From Parablautia intestinalis (GTDB taxonomy: Bacteria; Bacillota; Clostridia; Lachnospirales; Lachnospiraceae), in contig RAYQ01000003.1 of the NCBI GenBank assembly GCA_003612395.1, positions 62,001-126,000 on the forward strand: a stretch of 64,000 nt of DNA. Reading direction: 5' to 3'. The first letter of the stretch is position 1, and each line of letters begins with the position of its first letter. A program made the position numbers and the translations under genes. Shown piece after piece: positions 8,052 to 17,280 of the stretch. The notes beneath the pieces were generated by a model. That model did not search any database. It worked only from the letters and a program-made list of their open reading frames with translations, and had not been told where the DNA came from.

Positions 8052-9215
8052 ATGAACACGAATGAAAAAGCATTACTTCTCCATGAAAAATGGAATGGCA
8101 AACTGGAAATCACCTCTAAATCTCCTGTGAAATCAAGGGAAGACTTATCCCTGGCCTACACTCCCGGCGTTGCAGAGCCCTGTAAAGTAATCGCCACGGA
8201 TAAGGAGGCTGCTTACAAATATACCATGAAAGCAAACACCGTTGCGGTCATCTCAGATGGCAGCGCTGTCCTTGGCCTTGGAAACATCGGTCCCTACGCC
8301 GCCATGCCGGTTATGGAGGGAAAAGCTGTTCTTTTTAAGGAATTTGGAGGCGTAAACGCTGTTCCCATCTGTCTTGACACCCAGGATACGGATGAGCTTA
8401 TCCGCACTATCACTTACCTTGCCCCAGGCTTTGGCGGCATCAATTTAGAGGATATCAGCGCCCCCCGCTGTTTTGAAATTGAGGAGCGTCTTAAGGAAAT
8501 TCTGGACATTCCGGTTTTTCATGACGACCAGCACGGAACTGCAATCGTAGTCCTTGCCGGCGTCATCAACGCTCTTAAGGTAGCAGGAAAAAAGAAAGAG
8601 GACTGCAGGGTAGTGGTAAACGGCGCCGGAAGCGCCGGTGTGGCTATCACAAAGCTGCTTTTAACCTACGGCTTTCCCAATATTATTATGTGCGATAAAG
8701 CAGGGATTCTTTCAAAAAGCACACGAGGACTTAACTGGATGCAGGAGAAAATGACAGAGGTTACAAATCCCGGCAATGAAACCGGTACCCTTGCGGATGC
8801 TCTTAGGGGAGCGGATATTTTTGTAGGTGTCTCCGCACCTAATATTGTCACACCTGAAATGGTCGCTTCCATGAACCATGATGCCATTCTTTTTGCCATG
8901 GCAAACCCTGTGCCTGAAATCATGCCTGATGCTGCGAAAGCTGCCGGCGCTAAAGTAGTCGGAACAGGCAGAAGTGATTTCCCCAACCAGGTCAACAATG
9001 TGGTTGCTTTCCCCGGTATTTTTAAGGGAGCCCTTGAAGGACGCGCTACGCAAATTACGGAAGAAATGAAACTGGCCGCCGCAAAGGCCATTGCCTCCCT
9101 TGTTCCCGAGGATGAATTAAATGAGGATAATATCATGCCCGAGGCTTTTAATCCTAAGGTTGCAGAGCTTGTGGCAGAGGCTGTCAAAGCGCATATTGAC
9201 CCGAAAAATTCCTAA
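8052..9215 (+). CDS. NAD(P)-dependent malic enzyme
   Basis: 387 residues, the short bacterial malic enzyme form without a phosphotransacetylase domain. It oxidatively decarboxylates malate to pyruvate and CO2. Visible are YTPGVAEPC (about 36-44), SDGSAVLGLGNIGP (68-81), FHDDQHGTAIV with the metal-binding Asp residues (about 156-166) and the Rossmann motif NGAGSAG (about 190). AGAAAGGA lies nine bases before the ATG. It is followed after 85 bases by a DUF4364 gene. NAD or NADP preference cannot be read with confidence. E. coli-type maeA/maeB names are not assigned because the family is mixed. Confidence 0.93.
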   Translation: MNTNEKALLLHEKWNGKLEITSKSPVKSREDLSLAYTPGVAEPCKVIATDKEAAYKYTMKANTVAVISDGSAVLGLGNIGPYAAMPVMEGKAVLFKEFGGVNAVPICLDTQDTDELIRTITYLAPGFGGINLEDISAPRCFEIEERLKEILDIPVFHDDQHGTAIVVLAGVINALKVAGKKKEDCRVVVNGAGSAGVAITKLLLTYGFPNIIMCDKAGILSKSTRGLNWMQEKMTEVTNPGNETGTLADALRGADIFVGVSAPNIVTPEMVASMNHDAILFAMANPVPEIMPDAAKAAGAKVVGTGRSDFPNQVNNVVAFPGIFKGALEGRATQITEEMKLAAAKAIASLVPEDELNEDNIMPEAFNPKVAELVAEAVKAHIDPKNS

Positions 9216-9300
9216 TTCCAACAGCCGCGTTGCTTAGTCCGCGGAAATAAACCAAAAGCCCGATAAGCAAAATTGTGTCATTTTGAAAGGATAAAATCAC

Positions 9301-9816
9301 ATGCCAGATGTCTTGCCTTTTTACAAATTAATCATTTTATACATGCTCTCGCGGGTAGATTTTACCCTGACCAAAATCCAAATCAGTGATTTTATGATGG
9401 AAAAGGAGTATACCAACAATTTTCTATCCCTGCAGCAGGCCATAAATGAACTCATTGATGCCGGACTTGTGGAAGGAAACTACATCCGTAATCATACCCA
9501 CCTGAATATTACAGAAAAGGGAGAGGAAACTCTGTCCTTCTTTGGGAACCGTATTGATTATACCATCAAAACGGATATTGACAGCTATTTAAAGGAAAAT
9601 GGACTGAAACTGCGCAATGAGGTTTCTGTTTTATCAGATTATATGAAAGCCTCTACCGGTGAATATGAAGCACATTTGATAGCAAAAGATAAGGGCATTC
9701 GTTTGGTTGACATAACTTTATCTGTGCCCATGGAAGAAACCGCCATTTCCATCTGTGACAAATGGCAGGAAAAAAATCAGGAAATCTATCAATACCTTGT
9801 AAGCCAGCTTTTCTAA
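9301..9816 (+). CDS. DUF4364 family protein, probable winged-helix regulator
   Basis: 171 residues matching the DUF4364 pattern, LPFYKLIILYML at the N-terminus and then helices and a wing (TNNFLSLQQAINELIDAGLVEG...HLNITEKGEETLSFF, about 35-82) like a winged-helix DNA-binding domain. The C-terminal half is mixed alpha/beta and may bind a ligand. The family is widespread in Clostridia and uncharacterised. AAAGGA lies ten bases before the ATG, and a strong terminator follows. Confidence 0.8.
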   Translation: MPDVLPFYKLIILYMLSRVDFTLTKIQISDFMMEKEYTNNFLSLQQAINELIDAGLVEGNYIRNHTHLNITEKGEETLSFFGNRIDYTIKTDIDSYLKENGLKLRNEVSVLSDYMKASTGEYEAHLIAKDKGIRLVDITLSVPMEETAISICDKWQEKNQEIYQYLVSQLF

Positions 9817-9842
9817 TCAACCATTGCTCGCGGGAATAAATA

Positions 9843-9896
9843 CAGGCAGCGGCATTTTCTGTCTCTGCAAATGCCGCTGCCTGCTATTTTATCTTT
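9843..9896 (+). terminator. Strong rho-independent terminator
   Basis: A perfect 15-bp stem (9843-9857 with 9869-9883) and an 11-base loop, followed by CTATTTTATCTTTT. It ends the malic enzyme/DUF4364 unit and may also serve the converging GH20 gene. Confidence 0.85.
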
Positions 9897-9967
9897 TCAG
9901 AAAATCATTAAATGAAATATCTCCCTGCACCTGTAAAGGTCAATCCGAAACCAGATACACGTAAAGA

Positions 9968-11824
9968 TCAATAACTCCGTAACAAATCCGCATACCAGAA
10001 AACCAAATCCTGTATACGGAAGAGCTCTGATTCCTTGCTTACGCTGCGCCAGATCTCTTTATAAAACATAAACCATTCTTCCAACTCTCCTGCAAGCGAA
10101 ATGCAATCCACAGAAACTACCGGCTCCGTTACATAATCATGTGCGCTTATCGCTGCGCCAATATACTGGAACAGCTCCATTCCCCGTATTGCCACTAAAG
10201 CGGCATGAATCAGTAAATTGGTTCTCTCCGGCAGCTCAGGCGTCATGCGGCGCAATTTGTCTGCAAGGCAGTTTAATCCCTCCAAGGATTCTATGATTCC
10301 TTTGGATTCTTTGATTCCTTTGGATGCTTTGATCCCTTTAAGTTCCGATTCCGTTAAGGCCGCCGACTTTTTCTCTCTGTACCGGACAGCATCCTCCCAC
10401 TTAAATACCCAATTATGGGAAATCTCAGCAAGTATGGAAACAAAGGTTTCCGATTTGTCGCCAAATTCTATCCGCGAAATTCTCCTGTTAATTTCTTCAA
10501 ATTCCGGTATATCCCGGTTCCAGGCAAATGACGCTCCGTAAATTCTTCCCGGGATCCCAAAATCCGGATGGTTAACGTGCCCATAGTCCCCCCAGTCGGT
10601 GTTTAAAATGCCTATAGCCTGATACTGTACCGCATAGCTGCACATTCTCTTTATATTTTCATAAGCTACATCCAGCCGGTTGACCATTTGATTCCATCCG
10701 CTTACACCAGGACAACAGTACTGCACCGCCCCCGCCCGGGCAAGCTTTTTCGCAGATTCGTCACTCTGGTATTTTTCATATCCCCAGTTCAAACAGATGG
10801 TTTCCTCAGGCAGCTCCTTTATGCACTCCGGAAATTCACAGATAATATCTCCCCAGAACATTGGTATTTTGCCCTTTTGCACCACAAACTCACAAATTTC
10901 TTTGATAAAGTCCGTATACAAACGCTTTACCCCTATCTGCTCAGCCTTCTGGCTGCTTTTTCCTTTTCCAAGGTCAAAGGTCTCGTCTCCGCCAATGTTG
11001 AAATGCTCTGAGGTGAACAAAGGCATAAATTCCTCTATCAGCCCTTTGATAAAAGTAAGGCTTTCCTCATTGGTCACATCAATGGTATGATGCGCCATCC
11101 GATCATAAAATCCAAAGGGAGCCTTGCGGGGATCCGGCAGCTCACACAGGTGCTCATAAGACTTTGTCCGCAACACTTTATATAAATGCCCAAAGCAGGA
11201 AATATTAGGCACCAGCTCAATGGAAAGCTTCCGGCAGTAAGCATCAAGCTCCATGATCTCCTGAGCGGTAAGGGGCGTATCATCCCTCCACATCTCGCTT
11301 AAATCCTCAAACAAATAGCTGTGTTCAATGTAAAGCTGAAGCTGATTCATTTTATAAAAAGCCATTTGATCTGCCAGGCCTTTTAAATAAGAAAGTGTCG
11401 GTATTCTGCCTCTGGTGACGTCATGATAAAAACCCCTGTTTTTTATCTGGGGAAAATCATGAATGCTCACAAAAGGCAGACTGGCGCCGGCCTGTCTTAC
11501 TATCTGGCGCAGTGTCTGAACGCCGTACAAAAGCCCCTTATCCCCGCTGCCTTTTATCTGCACGCCTTCTTCTGAAATGTCCAGCCGGTATTCTTCTTCA
11601 TTAAGCAAAGGATCTATGGTAAGCCTGACAGCTCCCTTTTTGGATATTCCTTTTGTCAGTGCCAGCCCATATCCGCTGTGGATGCGCAGCTCCTCCTGCA
11701 ATAACTCCCCATAGGCAAAGACGTTGGGACTGCAGGCGCTGTCCAACACAATTTTTTTGTCGAAAGTAATGGTATAAATTCCTTCCGCAAAACAAACCTG
11801 CCGGGGTTCCGGTATCAGATACAT
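9968..11824 (-). CDS. Family GH20 beta-N-acetylhexosaminidase, cytoplasmic
   Basis: 618 residues without a signal peptide. Residues about 1-120 form the GH20b alpha/beta domain, followed by the TIM-barrel GH20 domain with the catalytic Asp-Glu pair in NIGGDET (D280, E281). HDVTRGRIP (about 134) is the usual first-strand motif. The family removes terminal beta-GlcNAc or GalNAc by substrate-assisted catalysis. The neighbouring beta-galactosidase, AraC genes and sugar importer suggest breakdown of imported lacto-N- or mucin-type oligosaccharides. A three-fold 18-bp in-frame repeat lies near residues 495-515. Start ATG 11824 has AAGGAGG seven bases upstream. Exact linkage specificity is unknown. 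Confidence 0.88.
   Translation of the reverse strand: MYLIPEPRQVCFAEGIYTITFDKKIVLDSACSPNVFAYGELLQEELRIHSGYGLALTKGISKKGAVRLTIDPLLNEEEYRLDISEEGVQIKGSGDKGLLYGVQTLRQIVRQAGASLPFVSIHDFPQIKNRGFYHDVTRGRIPTLSYLKGLADQMAFYKMNQLQLYIEHSYLFEDLSEMWRDDTPLTAQEIMELDAYCRKLSIELVPNISCFGHLYKVLRTKSYEHLCELPDPRKAPFGFYDRMAHHTIDVTNEESLTFIKGLIEEFMPLFTSEHFNIGGDETFDLGKGKSSQKAEQIGVKRLYTDFIKEICEFVVQKGKIPMFWGDIICEFPECIKELPEETICLNWGYEKYQSDESAKKLARAGAVQYCCPGVSGWNQMVNRLDVAYENIKRMCSYAVQYQAIGILNTDWGDYGHVNHPDFGIPGRIYGASFAWNRDIPEFEEINRRISRIEFGDKSETFVSILAEISHNWVFKWEDAVRYREKKSAALTESELKGIKASKGIKESKGIIESLEGLNCLADKLRRMTPELPERTNLLIHAALVAIRGMELFQYIGAAISAHDYVTEPVVSVDCISLAGELEEWFMFYKEIWRSVSKESELFRIQDLVFWYADLLRSY
10287..10340. repeat. In-frame 18-bp tandem repeat inside the GH20 gene
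   Basis: Three adjacent 18-bp units (10287-10304, 10305-10322, 10323-10340) differ by one to a few bases. Read on the minus strand they encode KGIK(A/E)S-like hexapeptides in the region joining the barrel to the C-terminal helices. Because the period is a multiple of three, copy number could vary without breaking the gene. Confidence 0.85.
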
Positions 11825-11999
11825 ATAGTGCCTCCTTCATTATCATATTCTAATGCCTCGTAAAATCAGATGCAAATCTCACCTGAAAATAATATTTACA
11901 TTTATTTTCCAATCTCTCTTTGTTTTTGTCAACTGATTCCGGTTATATTTATTCATTATCGCTTTTATGTTGCTTTTCACACAGCAGCCGGAATCGCGA

Positions 12000-14900
12000 C
12001 TAAGAGCCAAGTACAAATCTTACCTTAAAGGTAAACTCCTTTTCATCCAGACGATACTTTTCAATCAGTTTGGGGCCGCAGCTGTTTGAACCGATACCAC
12101 TCTGACGGTAATCCACGCAAAGCACAGTATAAGGTGATTCCTCCAGCTCATAATTATGCGCTTTCTTTGTAAGCTCCTCCTGGGTATAGACAGATGTATT
12201 GAAGGCAAAGGTTTCTTCTCCTGCAACTGTCAGCGCCGCTTTATCGCTTCTTACCGTCACGTAATCGCAGTCGTGATGGCTTCCGTTTTCCTGCGGCCTT
12301 ATATAATCCTCATGCATTTCTTTCACATCTGTTTCAAACACGCCATGATAACCGGCATATTTCTTATCTATGTAGCTCTCCACAGGGCCGATTCCGCAAT
12401 AAGTCACTTTCGCCATGGATTTAGGTAAATAAAGGCGCAGGCCAAACCTTGGCAGGAACGGGAATATGGGATCTTTCTCCACCTTAAGGTCAGCATCTAC
12501 CGTACCGTCCGAATAGATTGTCCAGCATGCTTTGATATTTAAAATTCTCTGGATATAGACCGCAGATACAGACAGGCTTGTTTCAATCTTTACTTCCCTC
12601 TCCCCTGCTTTAACTTCGCTCTCATAGGCCCTCGTGACGATACGGTCATACTTAGCCTCTCTCCATACTTCCTTTATCACGCGGTCATTGTCGGTAGGCG
12701 CCCTCCAAATGTTAAATTCCACAGGCCGCTCTATAAAAGCCTGATTCTGATATACCATCTTCGTAAACAGGCCGGTCAGCTTATCGTAGGTATAAGAAAA
12801 TTCCGGCGTTGATACCACCAGCACAGCATCGTCTTCTTCGATCTGAAACTCTGCCCTGTCTGCCTGTCTGGCAAATAATTTCCTGACCTTTTGATTTTCC
12901 CGCTCTTCGCCGGTTAACGCTATCTCCTCAAATCCAAGCGGGAAACCTGCCGGCAAAATTTCCGTTTCTTCCTTCTGATAATAAGAAACCTTCAGAAAAC
13001 ATTTCCCCTCCTGCGGTATCCGGAAATCTACGGGGACTGCCTTTTGCCCATGGGCCGGGATATCAAGCAGAGCCGGATCCTCCACTATCCCTTTCCCTGT
13101 AACCACACCATCACAGAGTATTTCATAGCCTACTGTCAGGTAATCCTTCAGGTTCAAAAAGTCCATATGGTTTTTCAGCACCATTTCTTTTTTCTCCTGG
13201 TCAAATGCCATAACCCGGGCCGGGCGGTACACATTTTTAAATTCCATAAGGCCCGTGTGGGGCGTTCTGTCAGGATAAACCAGCCCGTCCATACAGAAGT
13301 TTCCGTCATGAGGATATTCTTCATGATCGCCGCCGTAAGCATACATCTTTTTGCCCTGAATGGTTTTTCCAAGGAAAATGGCATGATCGCACCACTCCCA
13401 TATAAAACCGCCGCAGGCCCCTTCATACTGCTCAATCACCCCAAAATAATCTTCCAAATCACCGGGGCCATTGCCCATGGCATGGCAGAACTCACACATT
13501 ACAAAGGGCTTGGAGCCATCCTCTTTAAAGTAATCGTGAATTTCCTCCAAAGAGGGATACATGCGGCTGAATAAATCAATATTGCTGAAATCATATTTGC
13601 GCTTATCGGATACATAAAGAGCGCTTTCATAGTGAGTAAGCCGGGTGGGATCAAACTCCTTTGTCCATTTAAGAGCCTCCTCAAAGGTGCACCCGTAGGC
13701 ACATTCATTTCCCATAGACCAGATCACAACGCTTGGACGGTTCTTATCCCGCTCAACGCACCGCTTCGTTCTGTCCACAGTTGCCTGCGTAAATGCCGGA
13801 TTATCCGCAATGGCTTCGTTCCAGAGCTTACTGCGGCTCTTCCAATCCGAATCCTCCCTGTAGACGTCAGCGGTTCCATGGCTTTCATTGTCCGCCTCGT
13901 CAATCACATAAAAGCCCAGTCTGTCATAAAGCTGATAAAATGCCGGCGCATTGGGATAATGGCTGGTGCGGATTGCATTGATGTTATGCTCCTTCATCAC
14001 CCTTAAATCCTTCATAATCTGCTCCCTGCTGATGACAAAGCCTGTGACAGGATCGCTGTCATGGCGGTTTGTTCCGTGGAATTTCACATTAACGCCATTG
14101 ATATAAAGTACGCCGTCTTTTACATGAATCTCACGGATTCCCACATGATCCGTGATCACCTCATTTTCCGTCTCCAAAACCAAAGTATAAAGGTAAGGAT
14201 CCTCCGCGCTCCAAAGCTTCACATCCTCTACCCCAAAGGACATCTTTCCATTATCGTCCTGCCCTTTTGCAACCAGCTGTCCTTCTTTATCAAAGAGCTG
14301 TCCTTTTGTCTCAACTGCCTGTCCCTGATAGGTAAAAGCAATTTCCACATTTCCCTTTTTGTAATCCTCTGTGGGCTGCGCCTTTACAAAGTAATCAAAG
14401 ATACTGTTTTCCGGCCTTCTTAAAAGGTACACATCCCGGAAAATGCCGCTCATCCTGAACTTATCCTGATCCTCTAAATAGCTTCCGTCACACCACTTAA
14501 GCACCAGCACGGCAAGAACATTTTCTCCTTCTCTAAGGATGTCCGTCACATCAAACTCACTGGTGGAATGAGATACCTGGCTGTAACCTGCAAACTTACC
14601 GTTTACCCACACATAAAAACAGGAATCCACTCCCTCAAAATTAAGGAATGCCTTAGGCGCCTTTTCGTCTCTGTGATATACAAAGCTGCGTACATATTCC
14701 CCACAGGGATTTTCATGAGGCACATAGGGCGGATCCATGGGAAACGGATAGCGGGTATTGGTATACTGGTGGCGGTCATATCCATAATTCTGCCATACGC
14801 CCGGCACCGGTACCGTGTAAAAGTCGTCAAGAGCAAATCCTTCCCTGAAAAATTCCTCCTTTGCCTCATAGATACTGTCAAAATAACGGAACTTCCACTG

Positions 14901-15047
14901 ACCGGAAAGCAGTATATACCGGTCGGAAGCCTCCCGCTGCTCCACCAGATTATCCATCCTCTTAGACGCCGGAATGTAGTAGGCTCTGTTTGGCAGCGTA
15001 TTTTTGTGCAAAACCTTTAAGTCCTCATAATACTTTGGTACGATCAT
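12000..15047 (-). CDS. lacZ: Family GH2 beta-galactosidase
   Basis: 1015 residues in the classic LacZ layout. A sugar-binding jelly roll (about 45-210), immunoglobulin-like domain (to about 300), TIM barrel (about 305-600) and C-terminal small-chain domains follow in order. The acid/base Glu is in IWSMGNE (about 448) and the nucleophile in VMCEF (about 519). There is no signal peptide, so it acts on imported beta-galactosides. The start at 15047 (MIVPKYYEDL) has GAGGG five bases upstream; the longer frame to 15107 lacks one. The GH20 gene follows after 175 bases on the same strand. Divergent from an AraC regulator, which probably controls it. Confidence 0.93.
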   Translation of the reverse strand: MIVPKYYEDLKVLHKNTLPNRAYYIPASKRMDNLVEQREASDRYILLSGQWKFRYFDSIYEAKEEFFREGFALDDFYTVPVPGVWQNYGYDRHQYTNTRYPFPMDPPYVPHENPCGEYVRSFVYHRDEKAPKAFLNFEGVDSCFYVWVNGKFAGYSQVSHSTSEFDVTDILREGENVLAVLVLKWCDGSYLEDQDKFRMSGIFRDVYLLRRPENSIFDYFVKAQPTEDYKKGNVEIAFTYQGQAVETKGQLFDKEGQLVAKGQDDNGKMSFGVEDVKLWSAEDPYLYTLVLETENEVITDHVGIREIHVKDGVLYINGVNVKFHGTNRHDSDPVTGFVISREQIMKDLRVMKEHNINAIRTSHYPNAPAFYQLYDRLGFYVIDEADNESHGTADVYREDSDWKSRSKLWNEAIADNPAFTQATVDRTKRCVERDKNRPSVVIWSMGNECAYGCTFEEALKWTKEFDPTRLTHYESALYVSDKRKYDFSNIDLFSRMYPSLEEIHDYFKEDGSKPFVMCEFCHAMGNGPGDLEDYFGVIEQYEGACGGFIWEWCDHAIFLGKTIQGKKMYAYGGDHEEYPHDGNFCMDGLVYPDRTPHTGLMEFKNVYRPARVMAFDQEKKEMVLKNHMDFLNLKDYLTVGYEILCDGVVTGKGIVEDPALLDIPAHGQKAVPVDFRIPQEGKCFLKVSYYQKEETEILPAGFPLGFEEIALTGEERENQKVRKLFARQADRAEFQIEEDDAVLVVSTPEFSYTYDKLTGLFTKMVYQNQAFIERPVEFNIWRAPTDNDRVIKEVWREAKYDRIVTRAYESEVKAGEREVKIETSLSVSAVYIQRILNIKACWTIYSDGTVDADLKVEKDPIFPFLPRFGLRLYLPKSMAKVTYCGIGPVESYIDKKYAGYHGVFETDVKEMHEDYIRPQENGSHHDCDYVTVRSDKAALTVAGEETFAFNTSVYTQEELTKKAHNYELEESPYTVLCVDYRQSGIGSNSCGPKLIEKYRLDEKEFTFKVRFVLGS

Positions 15048-15177
15048 TTTTCCCTCATTTCTGCACGGCTTATATATATCAGATTTGCGGATGCCGTACG
15101 GACGCAAACCTGCAGACTTTCGTCTCTGCGTTTATCCTAATTATAAAGAAAAAGTAGGGAAATAACCATATCCTGTA

Positions 15178-15207
15178 TTGGACAAAATATGCACAAAATG
15201 ATACAAT
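15178..15207 (+). promoter_or_regulatory. Candidate promoter of the AraC gene
   Basis: TTGGAC (15178-15183) and TACAAT (15202-15207) with an 18-base spacer lie 37 bases before the araC-type start. On the opposite strand a TATAAT near 15140 without a good -35 could be the activator-dependent lacZ promoter. Confidence 0.45.
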
Positions 15208-15244
15208 ACTTATTATCAAGTGTCATATTTAGAAGGAGGACATC

Positions 15245-16108
15245 ATGTATTCCAACACAGGGTATCTGTATGATGCGGATATTGAAACAGAAGATTTAGC
15301 TCACTCTCTGACTGTCTTAAGCTGTGGTATTTACCGCCTCTCCCACCAGCCCGTTATGCCCACTTTGCGTCCAAAAGGCCGCAAAGATTACCAGCTTTTA
15401 TATATCTTTTCCGGAAAGGCGTATTTCACTTTCCACAGCTATTCAAAAAAAGAAGTTGAAATTCCGGCAGGACATATGATACTATATCGTCCGGGGCAGC
15501 GTCAGGAATACTGTTACTATGCCAAGGATAATCCGGAGGTGTGCTGGATACATTTTTCCGGTTCCCAGACGGCTGAAATTCTGGACAAAATTGGCTTTTT
15601 CAATTCAAATACCCTGTTTTGCGGGATTTCCTTCCAGTATCCGGAGCTTTTCAGGCGAATGATTTTGGAATTGCAGTTAAAACGCCCCTGCTTTGAAGAT
15701 CTTCTGGTTTTTTATCTTGAACAGCTTTTCACGGAGATCCACCGGAGCCAGCTTGAGTTTTCCGCTGAAAAATACAGGAATCAAAAGGAAATGGAGGCCA
15801 CTGTCCATTTTTTCAATGAATTTTTTACACAGACAATCTCTATTGAGAAATACGCCAGGGACCATCATATGAGTATAAGCTGGTTTATCCGCAGTTTCAA
15901 ACACTATATGGGTATGACGCCCATGCAGTATATTACCTCTATCCGGATCAACAAGGCAAAGGAGCTTTTAAAAAATACCAGCTGTTCCGTCCAGGAAATC
16001 AGCAGCCTTGTAGGATACGAAAACCCTTTGTACTTTAGCAGGATTTTCAGGAAACACACCGGAAACTCTCCCTCCCAGTATCGAAAAGAACTGGCCGGCC
16101 AAAGATGA
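15245..16108 (+). CDS. AraC family regulator 1
   Basis: 287 residues. The N-terminal cupin-type sugar-sensing domain (about 20-150) includes YIFSGKAYFTF and HMILYRPGQRQEY. Two C-terminal helix-turn-helix motifs (about 190-285) include the conserved GYENPLYFSRIFRKHTG..P..YRK. AGGAGG lies six bases before the ATG. It is divergent from lacZ and followed nine bases later by a second AraC gene. It most likely activates the GH2/GH20 genes and the downstream importer in response to a sugar; the inducer is unknown. Confidence 0.9.
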   Translation: MYSNTGYLYDADIETEDLAHSLTVLSCGIYRLSHQPVMPTLRPKGRKDYQLLYIFSGKAYFTFHSYSKKEVEIPAGHMILYRPGQRQEYCYYAKDNPEVCWIHFSGSQTAEILDKIGFFNSNTLFCGISFQYPELFRRMILELQLKRPCFEDLLVFYLEQLFTEIHRSQLEFSAEKYRNQKEMEATVHFFNEFFTQTISIEKYARDHHMSISWFIRSFKHYMGMTPMQYITSIRINKAKELLKNTSCSVQEISSLVGYENPLYFSRIFRKHTGNSPSQYRKELAGQR

Positions 16109-16117
16109 GGATTTCAA

Positions 16118-17002
16118 ATGACCCAAAAGGAAAAAAATAAAATGATCTACCGATATTATGAGATGCCTGTAAACAGTCCGGTGCTTGCCTTATGGGGCTA
16201 TGATGTACGCTCTGAAAAGGATCGCCTCCATTTCCATAACTATATGGAAATAGGTTATTGCTATGAGGGGAACTGCTCTGTTTTTCTTGATAAGGACGAG
16301 TTTTCCTGTAGCAGCGGAACCTTTACCATCATCCCCAAAAATACACCTCACAAAACTGTTTCCCGGCAAGAAATTATCTGCCGCTGGAAGTATCTTATCA
16401 TTGATACGGACTCCTTTCTCTCCGGCATATATAAAGACGATCCCCCATTGGCCCGCCATTTAATCCGCCGGGTGGCTCATCAGCCCTATGTCATGCATGA
16501 GAAACAGCAGGAAAAAATCCCGGTTCTCATAAAGCAGATTCTTGCATTGATGCAGGAGCAAAACGATCTGTATCTGGAGGAATTAAAAGGACTGCTCTGT
16601 GCACTGCTTATCAACATTGCAAGGCTTGGCGATGGGGAACCTGAGGAAAAATCCCCCCTTGCCAAAACCGCAAATGCCTCCATCATCGCTCCTGCTCTTG
16701 ACTACATCAGCCTGGTTCCCGAACAGCCAATCAGGATAGACTACCTGGCTGCACTGTGCCATGTCAGCGAGACCCATTTCAGACGGGTTTTCGTGGAATG
16801 CATGAAAATGCCGCCTCTGCAGTATATTCATCATGTCCGCATCCACCGTGCCTGCGATGAACTGCTTCGAACAAATGATCCCATCAATGCCATTGCCGCC
16901 CGGGCCGGCTTTAGCACGCTTTCTACCTTTAACCGGAATTTCCGGCAGATCACCGGTATCTCCCCCCAGCAGCTGCGCAGACAGTCCGGTCAGCGTAAAT
17001 AG
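16118..17002 (+). CDS. AraC family regulator 2
   Basis: 294 residues with a cupin sensor (LHFHNYMEIGYCYEG, about 33-48, and the FTIIPKNTPHKT strand) and C-terminal double helix-turn-helix (about 195-290; AGFSTLSTFNRNFRQITG). It starts nine bases after the stop of the first AraC gene, with GAGGA as ribosome binding site, so both are co-transcribed. The two proteins are only distantly similar, which suggests two sensed sugars or two target sets in the same locus. A terminator follows. Confidence 0.9.
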   Translation: MTQKEKNKMIYRYYEMPVNSPVLALWGYDVRSEKDRLHFHNYMEIGYCYEGNCSVFLDKDEFSCSSGTFTIIPKNTPHKTVSRQEIICRWKYLIIDTDSFLSGIYKDDPPLARHLIRRVAHQPYVMHEKQQEKIPVLIKQILALMQEQNDLYLEELKGLLCALLINIARLGDGEPEEKSPLAKTANASIIAPALDYISLVPEQPIRIDYLAALCHVSETHFRRVFVECMKMPPLQYIHHVRIHRACDELLRTNDPINAIAARAGFSTLSTFNRNFRQITGISPQQLRRQSGQRK

Positions 17003-17045
17003 CTCCTGCCCCTTATGTCTGCTTTCAAAAAGAAAAATATTACAT

Positions 17046-17073
17046 GGCCGACCTGTTAGCCGGCCTGTTTTTT
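17046..17073 (+). terminator. Rho-independent terminator after the AraC pair
   Basis: GGCCG (17046-17050) pairs with CGGCC (17061-17065), followed by TG and six T. It separates the regulators from the importer genes. Confidence 0.75.
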
Positions 17074-17280
17074 ATGCAATTTGCGCACAATGATTGATAT
17101 TGCACACTTTATGCTTGAAATTAATAACATATAAGATTTTTTATATGGTACAATGCACATGGATTGGTAAATTTATCGTCTATAACTTGTACATATTGTC
17201 ATTTTGAGTCAACAAATGCAAAATACCGTTATATACAAAGTTACCAATTACACTAACTCAAAGGGAGGAACAAAAACAAA

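Noticed and set aside
10287-10340. Possible CRISPR-like repeat
   Set aside because: Units are directly adjacent without spacers and lie in frame inside a gene.
14568-15020. 150-residue plus-strand frame
   Set aside because: Antisense to lacZ, whose domains and catalytic motifs are intact; no ribosome binding site and no protein-like pattern.
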